Of a DNA stretch of 62,463 bases, positions 48,644 through 56,856 are shown piece by piece. A program made the position numbers and the translations under genes. Position 1 is the stretch's first letter. Each line of letters opens with the position of its first letter. The notes below the pieces were generated by a model. It was given only the letters and a program-made list of their open reading frames with translations, was not told the origin of the DNA and searched no databases. Source of the DNA: a virus; IMG/VR virus record IMGVR_UViG_3300046780_000362, positions 1 through 62,463 of that record. One strand, written 5' to 3'.

Positions 48644-48931
48644 GTGACGCCCCCCGGACCCCGCGAACAGATTGACGCCGCGATCGACCACTTGTCGGTG
48701 GCGATCGCCGCGATCGATCGTGCGACCGCGGCGATCGTGTCGAAACGCGACGCGTCGAAGGCGTGGCGCTCGGAGCTCGCGGTCGCGCGTACGGATCTCG
48801 AGATCACGTCGCGGCGTATGCGCGACGCGCGAGACGAGCTCACGCCGTCTGTGCGCTCGACAGACCCGCCCGATGCGGCGTTCGCCACTTCGTCCACGTA
48901 CCCGAGCATGAGGCGTCCCTATGACCGATGA
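48644..48931 (+). CDS. Small coiled-coil protein
   Basis: A 95-residue protein from GTG 48644, a long Ala-rich helix (AIDHLSVAIAAIDRATAAIV). An inverted repeat GGCA/TGCC lies just upstream. It starts a short three-gene set ending the plus-strand region. Confidence 0.6.
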   Translation: MTPPGPREQIDAAIDHLSVAIAAIDRATAAIVSKRDASKAWRSELAVARTDLEITSRRMRDARDELTPSVRSTDPPDAAFATSSTYPSMRRPYDR

Positions 48932-49166
48932 AGTTCCGAGTCTCGAAACGCTCTTGAATGCCGTGGAAGCCGTGCGCGTGGAAGTCGCGGCGAATCACGA
49001 AGTGCTCGGTAAGGCACTCACGTCGCTCCGCACGCTCGTGATCCAGTACTACACGGCGGTGCAAACGCGCGCGGACGATCACGCGCGGCGTCTCTCGCGC
49101 ATTGAAGGCGCGCTCTCGCTCCCCCCACTTCCGCCCGAGGACCCGCCGCGGGCGCTTGCCGGATGA
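48921..49166 (+). CDS. Small coiled-coil protein
   Basis: An 81-residue helical protein (LETLLNAVEAVRVEVAANHE...). ATG 48921 overlaps the previous gene by 11 bases and the next by 4. No family recognised; a lysis or tail-accessory role is possible from position. Confidence 0.6.
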   Translation: MTDEVPSLETLLNAVEAVRVEVAANHEVLGKALTSLRTLVIQYYTAVQTRADDHARRLSRIEGALSLPPLPPEDPPRALAG

Positions 49167-49585
49167 GCTCTGACGCGGCCGAGACGGGCGGAGTGATCGC
49201 GGCCGCCACCACCGTCGTCGCGGCCCTGTGGCTCGCGCTACGGGCCGCGACGAGCGAAAGCCGGGCGGACCTGAAGACCCGGGCCGAAAAGGCCGAGGGA
49301 CGCGCGGAGCAGGCCGAGACCCGTGCTTTATACTGGGAACGGAAGTCGTGGGAGCTCGCGGCCGAGATCAAAGCCGCGGCCGCCCGCCGGCACTCACTAC
49401 CGCCCGGGAGAGACGAGATGCCCACGCTCGACGCAATCCTCGACCTTCGGAGCGGCGACGTCGTGGCGGCGCGCCAGCGCGCCTTGGACGATGACTTGCA
49501 GCGGTTCGTAGCCGGCAACCCCTCCGCGCCACCGCTCGCGGGCGTGGCTCCGTCTACGCCGAACCGAGGCAAGCCGCCGAGGTAA
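49163..49585 (+). CDS. Membrane-anchored coiled coil (i-spanin-like)
   Basis: A 140-residue protein: an N-terminal transmembrane helix (GVIAAATTVVAALWLAL) followed by a charged heptad region (SRADLKTRAEKAEGRAEQAE). This is Rz/i-spanin topology. A 33-residue lipoprotein lies close by on the opposite strand (49739-49840). Could also be a holin-associated protein. Confidence 0.55.
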   Translation: MSSDAAETGGVIAAATTVVAALWLALRAATSESRADLKTRAEKAEGRAEQAETRALYWERKSWELAAEIKAAAARRHSLPPGRDEMPTLDAILDLRSGDVVAARQRALDDDLQRFVAGNPSAPPLAGVAPSTPNRGKPPR

Positions 49586-49742
49586 GCCGCCAGCACGTCC
49601 GCCCGCCAAGGTCGTACCGGGTTTCCATTGTGAGTATAACGTGCAGCGCGTCACGCGCGACCACGAACCCGGCGTACTCGAGGAACGATTCGCAGAGCTC
49701 GCAATGGCGGGTCGAGCCGGGGTCCGTCCAGATCGTGATCAT
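49554..49742 (-). CDS. Small Cys-containing protein
   Basis: A 62-residue protein with HCELCESF and a beta segment (VVARDALHVILTMETRYDLG). Start ATG 49742 overlaps the lipoprotein stop (ATGA). Last gene of the long minus-strand operon, converging with the plus-strand gene. Function unknown. Confidence 0.55.
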   Translation of the reverse strand: MITIWTDPGSTRHCELCESFLEYAGFVVARDALHVILTMETRYDLGGRTCWRLTSAACLGSA

Positions 49743-49840
49743 CGGACCGCCGGCGGCGCCGCGTCCGGAAGCACGGCGCACCCCGCGGCCTGTCCGAGCA
49801 GCCACCCGACCACGAGCGCGAGACAGAGGTCACGGATCAT
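49739..49840 (-). CDS. 33-residue lipoprotein (possible o-spanin)
   Basis: ATG 49840 follows a good GAGG Shine-Dalgarno and overlaps the methyltransferase stop (ATGA). The peptide is a signal sequence with lipobox (LVVGWLLGQAAGC) plus 12 residues. It is too short for most o-spanins but correct in type. Confidence 0.55.
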   Translation of the reverse strand: MIRDLCLALVVGWLLGQAAGCAVLPDAAPPAVR

Positions 49841-50718
49841 AGGTACCTCGCGACGCGGTCCGCATCGTCCAGCCGACACTGAGCGCGCCGTCGCGTGTTT
49901 TCGTCCTCGCCATTCTTCGCCGGCTTCTTTGCGAGGTGTTCGCCCGCGTCCGCGGTAGTCGTGGCGCACCACTCCGCGGCTCGAGCGCGATCGCGATCGT
50001 TCCACTGCAGCGCAAGGCGACGCGCCGCAACGTCCGCCCACTTCGGATCTTGCTCGATCGCGAAGCACGACCGATCGAGTAGCTTGCACGCGAGCGCCGT
50101 CGTCCCCGACCCCGCCATTGGGTCCACCACGTTCTCGCCCGGGTCGCTCCACCACGACACAAGATCGAGCATCAGATCCAACGGCTTTTCAGTTGGGTGC
50201 TTGTCGGCGCCACGGAGGCACCGACGCGAGTACGCGATCAAATTGCCCGGGCAGTTCGTCCGTTTCGCCCCGACGCGGTGAAAGTGAAGGACGGCCTCCG
50301 AACCTTGCGGCGGCCGATCTCCGGAGAGTTGGGGCTGCGACCACCGAACCCACGGGAGGATCCCTTCGTACTCCGCCCCCTCTGGCGTGTGAGCCACGAG
50401 GCGCACATATTCCGAGTTCCCCATTTGCACGGCTCCGCGCCACAGGTGCGTGCTCTCGTGGTCGGTGAACACGATGGACCACCGAGACATCTTACGGGCG
50501 ATCGCCGCAAGGTGATCCATACAGGCTCCCGAGAGTGAAGCGAACCCGGGATCACGCTCGCGCGATCCGCGGCCACCCGTTCCGTGCGACGCCATGTGCT
50601 TGTGCACGTACTCCGAGTACGGCGGATCGACGATCATTGAATGGAACCCCTCGAAGGTTTCGGCGGGTATCGTCATCACGTCCGCCGTCACGAACTGGAC
50701 TTCGGTTGCTTCGGTCAT
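49837..50718 (-). CDS. DNA methyltransferase (N6-adenine/N4-cytosine type)
   Basis: A 293-residue protein from ATG 50718. Motif IV DPPY is at 31-34, HPTEKP at 174-179 and motif I DPMAGSGTT at 199-207. This order (IV before I) is the beta class of amino methyltransferases. No partner restriction enzyme is visible, so it probably protects phage DNA or regulates its use. Confidence 0.85.
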   Translation of the reverse strand: MTEATEVQFVTADVMTIPAETFEGFHSMIVDPPYSEYVHKHMASHGTGGRGSRERDPGFASLSGACMDHLAAIARKMSRWSIVFTDHESTHLWRGAVQMGNSEYVRLVAHTPEGAEYEGILPWVRWSQPQLSGDRPPQGSEAVLHFHRVGAKRTNCPGNLIAYSRRCLRGADKHPTEKPLDLMLDLVSWWSDPGENVVDPMAGSGTTALACKLLDRSCFAIEQDPKWADVAARRLALQWNDRDRARAAEWCATTTADAGEHLAKKPAKNGEDENTRRRAQCRLDDADRVARYL

Positions 50719-50897
50719 TGGCCAAACGCTTTCAGTGCGAGGGATCCGCCGCGCAGTAGTGCGGTGTCCGCGGTTTCGATCAGCTCGGCGCACTTCCGGC
50801 GGTCGCCCGCCGTCGCGCACCGGTGCACCACGCAGTAGATTAAGGCGGTGAGCGCGGCCGAATCAGAAAGACCGTGCACGAGGGTTTCGATCTCCAT
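50715..50897 (-). CDS. Small helical protein
   Basis: A 60-residue protein from ATG 50897, which has an AAGGAGAGG Shine-Dalgarno. GTG 50924, overlapping the upstream stop as GTGA, would give 69 residues. Three Cys and a C-terminal helix. Coupled to the methyltransferase (ATGA). Function unknown. Confidence 0.6.
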   Translation of the reverse strand: MEIETLVHGLSDSAALTALIYCVVHRCATAGDRRKCAELIETADTALLRGGSLALKAFGQ

Positions 50898-50920
50898 CAC
50901 CACGAGCCTCTCCTTTTTGG

Positions 50921-52183
50921 TCACGCGGCCCGCCTTTCTTCGATCGCGGCGCGTACGCGCTCGATCCCTACGGTTACGTCACCGTCTCGGCCCCACTGCT
51001 TGTGGTACGTGATCGCGGACAGTGACCGCCCCGATCGGTACCCCGAGTGATGGTGCCACGCGTCGCGGCCGGCGAGAGTGCGGTGCGTGTTCACGACGCA
51101 TCCGCGTAGCTCTTTCGTGATCAAGTGGTGCACGTGCCCGGTATTCCAGTACCGGAACTTCGTCGCGCCCCACTGCTCCGGCCAGTCCGTCGCCATGATC
51201 TCCCCCAGCGCGTCGAGCTTCGCACCATCACCGTGCGCCCACCCGAGGAGGTTCACGCCGAACACGTCGTGCTGATAGGGGTTGAACCCGTCTTCGACGA
51301 TCACGCGCGGGTCGCGCGCATACGTCGCACGCATGATCTCCGGGAGCCAAAAGGACGAGTGCGGATCATGGTTGCCGGGGATGCTCCGGAAGCGCACGCG
51401 CGCGTGTTTCGTAAGCGCCGCGTCGATCAACCGGCGCAAAATGGCGAGCCCGATACGGCCCACCTTCCCCGCGCGGCCGTCAACGTCGAGCTTGTGCCCG
51501 GACTTCGGCGTCGCCTGGCGGTCGTCTTCGGCGTGCCAGAAGTCGCCTAAGTTACACACGATGGCTTCGGACGAGACTGGGGCTCGGGCCACGAGTTGCG
51601 CCATGCACTCACAGAGTTCTCGCTCCGCGATACGCACGTCGAAGTGTTCGCCGACCTCGGCCGCCCACGCGAGCATGCCAATGTGCGGATCGCCAAGCGG
51701 GTACACGGTGAGAAGGTCGGGGTTCGTGCCTACGAACTGTTCGTAGGCGCTCGACGTCAACCCCTCCCCCGAGATCGAATTCAGGGGCTCGACGGGGCGA
51801 ACGTACTCAGCCACGTGCGCCACGACCGCGGCCTTTATGTCGTCCCACTGCCCCACCTTCGCGGCGTCGTACGAGGACCACTGTATTTTCGTGGCCCCCT
51901 GCCCATCCTGCATGAGGGACGTCGACCGCAGCAAGAACGACGGCGGGATCGCGGTGGGTGATTCGTCCGCTCCGGCAACGCGCGTCTTCGCCCACTCGGC
52001 GCGCACCTCCCCGTCGGCCCCCGTGAGCGTCGACAGCCCGCCGAGTTCGTGGCCTTCGGGGATCGGGGGCTTCTTACTCGGTCCGCGCCGCGGGTGCGGC
52101 ACGTACGCGGCCCGCTTACGCTCGAGCTCTTTCGCCACGTTCTCGGGGTTCTTGCGCCACTCGGCTTTGGATCGTTGGCTCAT
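50921..52183 (-). CDS. Calcineurin-like metallophosphoesterase
   Basis: A 420-residue protein. Metal-binding motifs in order: GDPHIG, GDFWHAEDD, GNHD, GWAHGD and GHVHH, the full metallophosphoesterase set. Domain starts near residue 160 after a basic, disordered N-terminus. Phage members often act as DNA exonuclease/phosphatase near recombination genes. Confidence 0.85.
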   Translation of the reverse strand: MSQRSKAEWRKNPENVAKELERKRAAYVPHPRRGPSKKPPIPEGHELGGLSTLTGADGEVRAEWAKTRVAGADESPTAIPPSFLLRSTSLMQDGQGATKIQWSSYDAAKVGQWDDIKAAVVAHVAEYVRPVEPLNSISGEGLTSSAYEQFVGTNPDLLTVYPLGDPHIGMLAWAAEVGEHFDVRIAERELCECMAQLVARAPVSSEAIVCNLGDFWHAEDDRQATPKSGHKLDVDGRAGKVGRIGLAILRRLIDAALTKHARVRFRSIPGNHDPHSSFWLPEIMRATYARDPRVIVEDGFNPYQHDVFGVNLLGWAHGDGAKLDALGEIMATDWPEQWGATKFRYWNTGHVHHLITKELRGCVVNTHRTLAGRDAWHHHSGYRSGRSLSAITYHKQWGRDGDVTVGIERVRAAIEERRAA

Positions 52184-52190
52184 GTGGCGA

Positions 52191-53078
52191 TCACTTTACC
52201 ATGCACTTGTTGCACGGGCCGCAACGCGCGCTCTCTGACTGTCCGAAAAAGTCGGCGGGGCACGTCATCACGCGAAGCTTGTGCGGCGCGTTCTGCCAGT
52301 ACGGCGCGATCGTCGGATCGGGAAGGTCGCGACCGCGGAGCGGGTAGTCAGGGAACACGACCGAGCCGGTGGGGAGATCATCGGGGACACACGGCATGTT
52401 CGTGATCCCGACCCCGGGCCCATCCGTCTGACCACACCCGGGGCAATACGCGGATGCCTCGTCCAGCGCGTGCCACTCGTGTGGGCCCACCGTCATGTAC
52501 GCGAGGCGAGCGCCCGTCCGCGAGGCGACCGCCCGAGCCTCGTTGTAGTTCTCCCGGTCCGCGCTTACGTTCACCGCCAGATTCGGCGCGACCGTGAGAA
52601 TGTCCACCACGTCGAGCGTCCGCGTGTAGATCCAGTGCGGCACGTCGCGCGAGGCGCGGCACACGTTCTTGATCCAAAGAGCGTGCTCCCAGTTCCACAC
52701 GTCCCCGGAGACGTGCCACCGGAACCCGAAGCGCGCGTGCTTCTCGATCCACGCACCGAGCGAGTCCGCCGTGTCGTACGCAATCTCGGAGGAGGAGTCG
52801 AAGATCCGAATCAACGCGGTGGCGTTCTCGTGGTACGCGGCGTATACGTCCGGCGCGTGCTTCGCGAGTCCCCGCACGTAGCACGAAGCGCGGCACGTTG
52901 CTGTGGAGCCAGGGCACGCCCCGGAGTCCGCACCGCCTACGCTCGAAGCCGGGAGAGAGAACGCGTTCGGCACTGGATTCGCGTACGTGCCGTTCGACCC
53001 CGTGATCTTCGAGTTGCCGTCGATCACGACAGTGATCCCGTGACCGAGGTCGATCCGGTCGTGCATGAAGGCAGTCAC
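52191..53078 (-). CDS. Gp88-like Cys-rich protein
   Basis: A 295-residue protein from GTG 53078 (GTGA overlap; ATG 53066 alternative). CPGSTATCRASCYV near the N-terminus, RWHVSGDVWN and WIYTRT in the middle, plus CPGCGQ and a C-terminal CGPCNKC match the mycobacteriophage L5 gp88-type family. The Cys pattern suggests a metal or Fe-S centre. Activity is not established. Confidence 0.65.
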   Translation of the reverse strand: MTAFMHDRIDLGHGITVVIDGNSKITGSNGTYANPVPNAFSLPASSVGGADSGACPGSTATCRASCYVRGLAKHAPDVYAAYHENATALIRIFDSSSEIAYDTADSLGAWIEKHARFGFRWHVSGDVWNWEHALWIKNVCRASRDVPHWIYTRTLDVVDILTVAPNLAVNVSADRENYNEARAVASRTGARLAYMTVGPHEWHALDEASAYCPGCGQTDGPGVGITNMPCVPDDLPTGSVVFPDYPLRGRDLPDPTIAPYWQNAPHKLRVMTCPADFFGQSESARCGPCNKCMVK

Positions 53079-53770
53079 GGCTTGCACCACGCCGCGCACG
53101 AGCGCGCATGCCCGATCGACTCGAACACGTCGTCACGTGAGCGGTGCGCTTCCGCCTTCGGGAGCGCGGGCATGCCGAGCGAATTGCAGAACAACGCCAC
53201 CGACCGCACGTCGTAGAGTCGGTGCGACAAGCGCGCCGCGAACCGCGGCATATGCACTCGTATGAACCCGAGATCGAAGTGGATGGACGACCCCGCCAGA
53301 ATCGGGCGAGCCGAGTAGTCGTCCGTCTCGGGCGTCATGTCCGCGAGCATGCCGTCGACCTGCTCGACAGTGAGCGCGGACGTTGCACACTCCGCGAGCA
53401 ACCCGTTCTTGGTGTGCATCTTCTGAATGAAGGGCGACAGGCCCGCACCGTCGTGCGCGATCACGGCGTGGAACTCGGGTCCGATCGGCGTGAACGGATC
53501 CGAGATGTCCGCGGCGGTGACGAACACTTCCAAGATCGTATCCGTGGCGGGGTCAAGTCCAGTCGTTTCGAGGTCGAGCCATAGGAGGATCATGGTCGTG
53601 TTCTTTCTTGGTACAGCGGGCGTTCGAGTCCGGCCTGAATGGCCGCTTGCATCTTCGGTGATGCGGGGGTATGGGCGTGACCAGTAGTCTGGCCGCTCGA
53701 TCATCTTTCCCCGCTCCGGGTCGTAATAGTTTTCCATCTTCGGAACCCACGGCTTGAGTGTGTCGATCAT
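53075..53770 (-). CDS. DEDD 3'-5' exonuclease (oligoribonuclease-like) with N-terminal extension
   Basis: A 231-residue frame starting with ATGA overlap at 53770. Residues 60-231 form a DnaQ/Orn-like exonuclease beginning LLWLDLETTGLDPATDTILE (DxE motif), with IHFDLGFIR and a C-terminal HRSRDDVFESI acidic site. Orn proteins normally begin at this point, and ATG 53593 fits an internal start giving 172 residues, so two products are possible. Confidence 0.8.
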   Translation of the reverse strand: MIDTLKPWVPKMENYYDPERGKMIERPDYWSRPYPRITEDASGHSGRTRTPAVPRKNTTMILLWLDLETTGLDPATDTILEVFVTAADISDPFTPIGPEFHAVIAHDGAGLSPFIQKMHTKNGLLAECATSALTVEQVDGMLADMTPETDDYSARPILAGSSIHFDLGFIRVHMPRFAARLSHRLYDVRSVALFCNSLGMPALPKAEAHRSRDDVFESIGHARSCAAWCKP

Positions 53771-54432
53771 CGGCGGGCCCCAATTCTGGCGTCGCGCCTG
53801 AACGTGACCCCGGGCACCACCGGCGGGTCGTCACCCTTGTGAGTACGCGCGATCTCGGCGATCCGTTTCTCGTCCGTGATCTTATATTCGGCGGGTACCA
53901 TGTCGTGCGCGATGCGTTCCACGACCCACACGAACGTCGTGGTTGCGCGACCCGCCGGCGCCGTGGCCGCGTCATTGGCGGTGGCGAGCGCCGCGAGTAG
54001 CGCGGGCGAGTCGCCTTCGGTGATATGCACCGCCGCGAGCTCCCGCGCCTTGCGCTCGGTCTCGTGTTGCTTGATCCGGTACTCGGACATCGTGCCCTTG
54101 AGACGGGTCTCAGTGCGCTCATACGCCGCGAGCACGGGGGCGAACCACCCTTCCACGACCTTGATCCCGGCCTTCACCGGGGCGACGGCGCTTTGCCGCA
54201 TCTTCGTTACCGCGTCCTTTTTCCGGACGACGTCCGTAAGCATGGCGTCCACCGCCGTGTACTCCTCGGCCGTGTCGATCGTGAAGTCCTCGAAGGCGCC
54301 GGCGGTTTCGGCTTCGAGTTGCATGGCCGCGACTTCATGCGCGGCATGCGGCACGGGGATCGTGATATCGTACGCCACCGTGCCAGTCGTCCGGGTGATC
54401 GCGGTCACGACGGTGCGCCTTTCTTCAGCCAC
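53767..54432 (-). CDS. Helical phage protein of replication module
   Basis: A 221-residue protein with a long coiled coil (residues 85-135, including TETRLKGTMSEYRIKQHETE), then a compact C-terminus with MVPAEYKITDEKRIAE and PGVTFRRD. This C-terminal pattern recurs in phage proteins near recombination genes. Function not established. Confidence 0.65.
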   Translation of the reverse strand: MAEERRTVVTAITRTTGTVAYDITIPVPHAAHEVAAMQLEAETAGAFEDFTIDTAEEYTAVDAMLTDVVRKKDAVTKMRQSAVAPVKAGIKVVEGWFAPVLAAYERTETRLKGTMSEYRIKQHETERKARELAAVHITEGDSPALLAALATANDAATAPAGRATTTFVWVVERIAHDMVPAEYKITDEKRIAEIARTHKGDDPPVVPGVTFRRDARIGARR

Positions 54433-54626
54433 AGGTACGCGCCTTCAAGCACGCGGTGCTCGGTATCTATGTTCGGCGTGTCGACGTACGACAGCTCGTA
54501 CCGTTTCCCGCCGCGCATGCACGTAGCGGCCCACACGTACGTATTCGACAGGGTGGACCACTCGCGTACGCAACGGAAGTCCGGCGCCATCTCGAGGCAC
54601 GCGGCGCGTAACTGTGCGCGGGTCAT
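54405..54626 (-). CDS. Small hypothetical protein
   Basis: A 73-residue protein (FRCVREWSTLSNTYVWAATC). ATGA overlap upstream; its 3' end overlaps the next gene by 28 bases. Function unknown. Confidence 0.6.
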   Translation of the reverse strand: MTRAQLRAACLEMAPDFRCVREWSTLSNTYVWAATCMRGGKRYELSYVDTPNIDTEHRVLEGAYLWLKKGAPS

Positions 54627-54832
54627 TCGCCACCTCGCGCGGTGCGGCTTGGCGCCGCCCCGTACTGACTCGGGTCGGGCCCCGCGTGCTTGACCATGGC
54701 GTCGGCAAACTCGAATGAGCCTGTCACGATGTCCGTGACGTACGCGCCCCGGTCTTTGACCGGCTTGTTGAGCGAAGCGCGGAGTAGCTCGCGCATGGCC
54801 GCGACGGCGCAGTATTGTCGGAACGTGATCAT
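54623..54832 (-). CDS. Small helical protein
   Basis: A 69-residue protein (YCAVAAMRELLRASLNKPVK). ATGA overlap on both sides. Function unknown. Confidence 0.6.
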   Translation of the reverse strand: MITFRQYCAVAAMRELLRASLNKPVKDRGAYVTDIVTGSFEFADAMVKHAGPDPSQYGAAPSRTARGGE

Positions 54833-55008
54833 CGCCGCCCCCTCACGAGCAAGGCTTCTAGATGCTCCTCGAGTGCGTCGACAACCGCCTGATGCTCGAA
54901 CAGGGGCACGCCCCCGATCACCTCCACACGGGTTCGCGCGATCAATGCCATGCGATACGCTCTCAACGCACGGAGCGGGGTAAGCCGCCGTCTTCTTTCT
55001 TTCGTCAT
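54829..55008 (-). CDS. 59-residue basic protein
   Basis: Starts at ATG 55008 with GGAG upstream and ATGA overlap onto the resolvase stop. Very basic N-terminus (MTKERRRRLTPLRALRAYRM), acidic helix at the end. May bind nucleic acid. Confidence 0.55.
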   Translation of the reverse strand: MTKERRRRLTPLRALRAYRMALIARTRVEVIGGVPLFEHQAVVDALEEHLEALLVRGRR

Positions 55009-55517
55009 CGTTTCTCCATCCTTTTCAGTTTCACGAGACCCATGCACGTTGCGTCCAGCAAGTTGTGCGTCACGGACTTCGCCGCGTAGCAGTCCGCACC
55101 CGAGATCGCCCACCGGCGGAGCGCGCCTTTTTCGACGGCGGCCGTGATCTCCGCGCGCGTCGCGTCTCCGCCAAGCACGACACGTTCCGCCGGCGTGAAC
55201 ACGGCCCACGCACGCGAGTGCATCACGGGTTTTGGCTCCTGCCCCTTCCACTGCTCCGGGGTCCACAGCGTCACGGGGGCGCCACCATGCCCCGCGGCGT
55301 GGCCGGCGGCGAGTAGCCCACCCGTCATCATCTTGATCAACTTCGGCACGCGGGGCACGTCGACCGCGCCGCGAAACTGCCACTGCTCCACGACAATCCA
55401 GTCCAGGCCGGCGCCAGTGGGCCACTGCCAGAAACAAGCGTGCACGAGTTCGCCGCGGGCGAAGTACGCGCACGCGGGGTTCACGCCCGAGTCGATCGCG
55501 AGGCCCGACGTGCTCAC
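55005..55517 (-). CDS. RuvC-like Holliday junction resolvase
   Basis: A 170-residue protein from GTG 55517. RNase H-fold signature: LAIDSGVNPACAYF (first Asp), WIVVEQWQF (Glu), and a C-terminal SVTHNLLDATCMGLV (final Asp). It would cut branched DNA before packaging. Overlaps both neighbours by 4 bases. Confidence 0.75.
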   Translation of the reverse strand: MSTSGLAIDSGVNPACAYFARGELVHACFWQWPTGAGLDWIVVEQWQFRGAVDVPRVPKLIKMMTGGLLAAGHAAGHGGAPVTLWTPEQWKGQEPKPVMHSRAWAVFTPAERVVLGGDATRAEITAAVEKGALRRWAISGADCYAAKSVTHNLLDATCMGLVKLKRMEKR

Positions 55518-55732
55518 GCGTACGTCCAGTCTGTCGCGATCAAGTCCGTGGTGGTGAGCACGCACGGGACGCGCCGGCCCTGCCCGGACAACTCGAGGAT
55601 CGGAGGCGGGGCGATGCCCGTAGGGGTCGCGGCGCGCGGCCGAACGAGCGCGATCGAAGTGTTCACCGCCCACGCTTTGCGGCGGACCGCTCGGCCGTTG
55701 CGTGTGGCTTGCACAGCCCACCCGATGTTCAT
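55514..55732 (-). CDS. DUF2829 / Tad2-like protein (candidate anti-Thoeris)
   Basis: A 72-residue protein from ATG 55732. MNIGWAVQATRNGRAVRRKAW at the start and TTTDLIATDWTYA at the end match the two conserved blocks of DUF2829 (MNFGEAL..G..V.R.GW and ..DLLA.DW). This family includes Tad2, which sequesters the gcADPR signal of the Thoeris defence. Match made by eye; the binding pocket was not checked. Confidence 0.7.
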   Translation of the reverse strand: MNIGWAVQATRNGRAVRRKAWAVNTSIALVRPRAATPTGIAPPPILELSGQGRRVPCVLTTTDLIATDWTYA

Positions 55733-55869
55733 GGGTGTGCCACCCGGAAACAGTGACCGACGGTGTACGCCCCAAACGCACCGAGTAGCGGGTGCCCGTG
55801 CGTGGCAAAGTACAGTGACCACGAAAGCAGCACGATCTCGATCGTATACACGACAACCTTGCTTGTCAC
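55729..55869 (-). CDS. 46-residue membrane protein
   Basis: GTG 55869 (GTGA overlap). One or two hydrophobic helices (VVVYTIEIVLLSWSLYFATH, then LLGAFGAYTVGHCF). Coupled directly to the Tad2-like gene. Confidence 0.6.
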   Translation of the reverse strand: MTSKVVVYTIEIVLLSWSLYFATHGHPLLGAFGAYTVGHCFRVAHP

Positions 55870-56390
55870 TGATACCCCCTCGTGCACACGCACTGCAAGC
55901 ACGCGCGCGAATTCGAGTCGTCCGTGATCTCTTTCTCGCAGAACATGCACGCCCGGCGCACTGGGCGGCCGTGCTCTTCGTTCGCCTGGCGAGTTCGGAA
56001 CCCCCACCCCGCCCCGTGTTTCTCGCCCGCGTGAAAGAGCGTCCACGTGTTCGGGGACACGTCTACGATGCAGTGATAGTCGTTCGGCCACAGCACGGCC
56101 GAGTCGCCGGCGCGGCGCACGTAATGCTCACCGTCGCGCGTCTCTATGTACTGCCCGCGTAGCACGAGAAGCGTTCCGTACGTCCACGGGTGGCAGTGCT
56201 CCGACCGCACCGCGTCCGGTCGGTTGATCCGGTGGAGGTACCACCCGGGCGTGCCCGTCTCGGTGCCCTTGGGGCGCGAGGTGAGAAACCACCGCGTGAT
56301 GAGTGGCGGTGTGACGTGTTGCCCGACCTCGCGGCGCGGTCGGAGGAACGCGTAGATGCGAAGGGCGAACCAAAGGAGATAGTACTTCAT
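55866..56390 (-). CDS. Cupin-fold protein with C-terminal zinc finger (copy 2)
   Basis: A 174-residue protein from ATG 56390. Cupin motifs SEHCHPWTYGTLLVLRGQY and GDSAVLWPNDYHCIVDV are spaced as in the copy at 9471-9914. After the barrel comes CMFCEKE...CLQC, a zinc finger absent from copy 1. N-terminal hydrophobic helix (YYLLWFALRIYAFL). Substrate unknown. Confidence 0.65.
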   Translation of the reverse strand: MKYYLLWFALRIYAFLRPRREVGQHVTPPLITRWFLTSRPKGTETGTPGWYLHRINRPDAVRSEHCHPWTYGTLLVLRGQYIETRDGEHYVRRAGDSAVLWPNDYHCIVDVSPNTWTLFHAGEKHGAGWGFRTRQANEEHGRPVRRACMFCEKEITDDSNSRACLQCVCTRGYQ

Positions 56391-56758
56391 AGTGCGTCGT
56401 TCCTTTCCCACTCCCGGATCACGATCGACCGTTGCCCCGCGATCGGTTTCAGATCCGGGAAGTACTCCGTCATCTTCGGCGTGTAGCACGTCCATTGCAC
56501 GGGCCAGCGGCGCAAGATCCAGGCGAGCCACCCACGGCGAAAGAACGTCCACTTCGTGTAATCCCACCACGTTCGCGGGTATTGCACGATCACGCCGGAG
56601 GCTTTTCGCCCGGCGATGAAGGCGTGCAATTCTAGAACCATGCCGCGCGCCGTCTGTTCGATCCGCAACTCGGCGGACCCGGGGGCGTCCGCGAGCACGT
56701 ATTGCGAAATCTCTTTACGACACGCGAAGGAGTACACGTCGAGCTTGGTAGTGATCAC
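56387..56758 (-). CDS. Hypothetical protein with Trp-rich amphipathic segment
   Basis: A 123-residue protein from GTG 56758. The N-terminal half is alpha/beta. The middle (TWWDYTKWTFFRRGWLAWIL) is a Trp/Arg-rich segment likely to sit at a membrane surface. Coupled both sides. Confidence 0.6.
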   Translation of the reverse strand: MITTKLDVYSFACRKEISQYVLADAPGSAELRIEQTARGMVLELHAFIAGRKASGVIVQYPRTWWDYTKWTFFRRGWLAWILRRWPVQWTCYTPKMTEYFPDLKPIAGQRSIVIREWERNDAL

Positions 56759-56856
56759 CGGCACACCAAAACCGTGAACAGGATCACGGACCCGAAGAAG
56801 GCCACGACCGCGCACGCGATCGAGAACCAGTAACAGAACACGGCGAAACCTTTCAC
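56755..56856 (-). CDS. 33-residue membrane peptide
   Basis: GTG 56856 overlaps the polymerase stop (GTGA). Almost entirely one hydrophobic helix (FAVFCYWFSIACAVVAFFGS). Its coupling argues that it is translated. Confidence 0.55.
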   Translation of the reverse strand: MKGFAVFCYWFSIACAVVAFFGSVILFTVLVCR

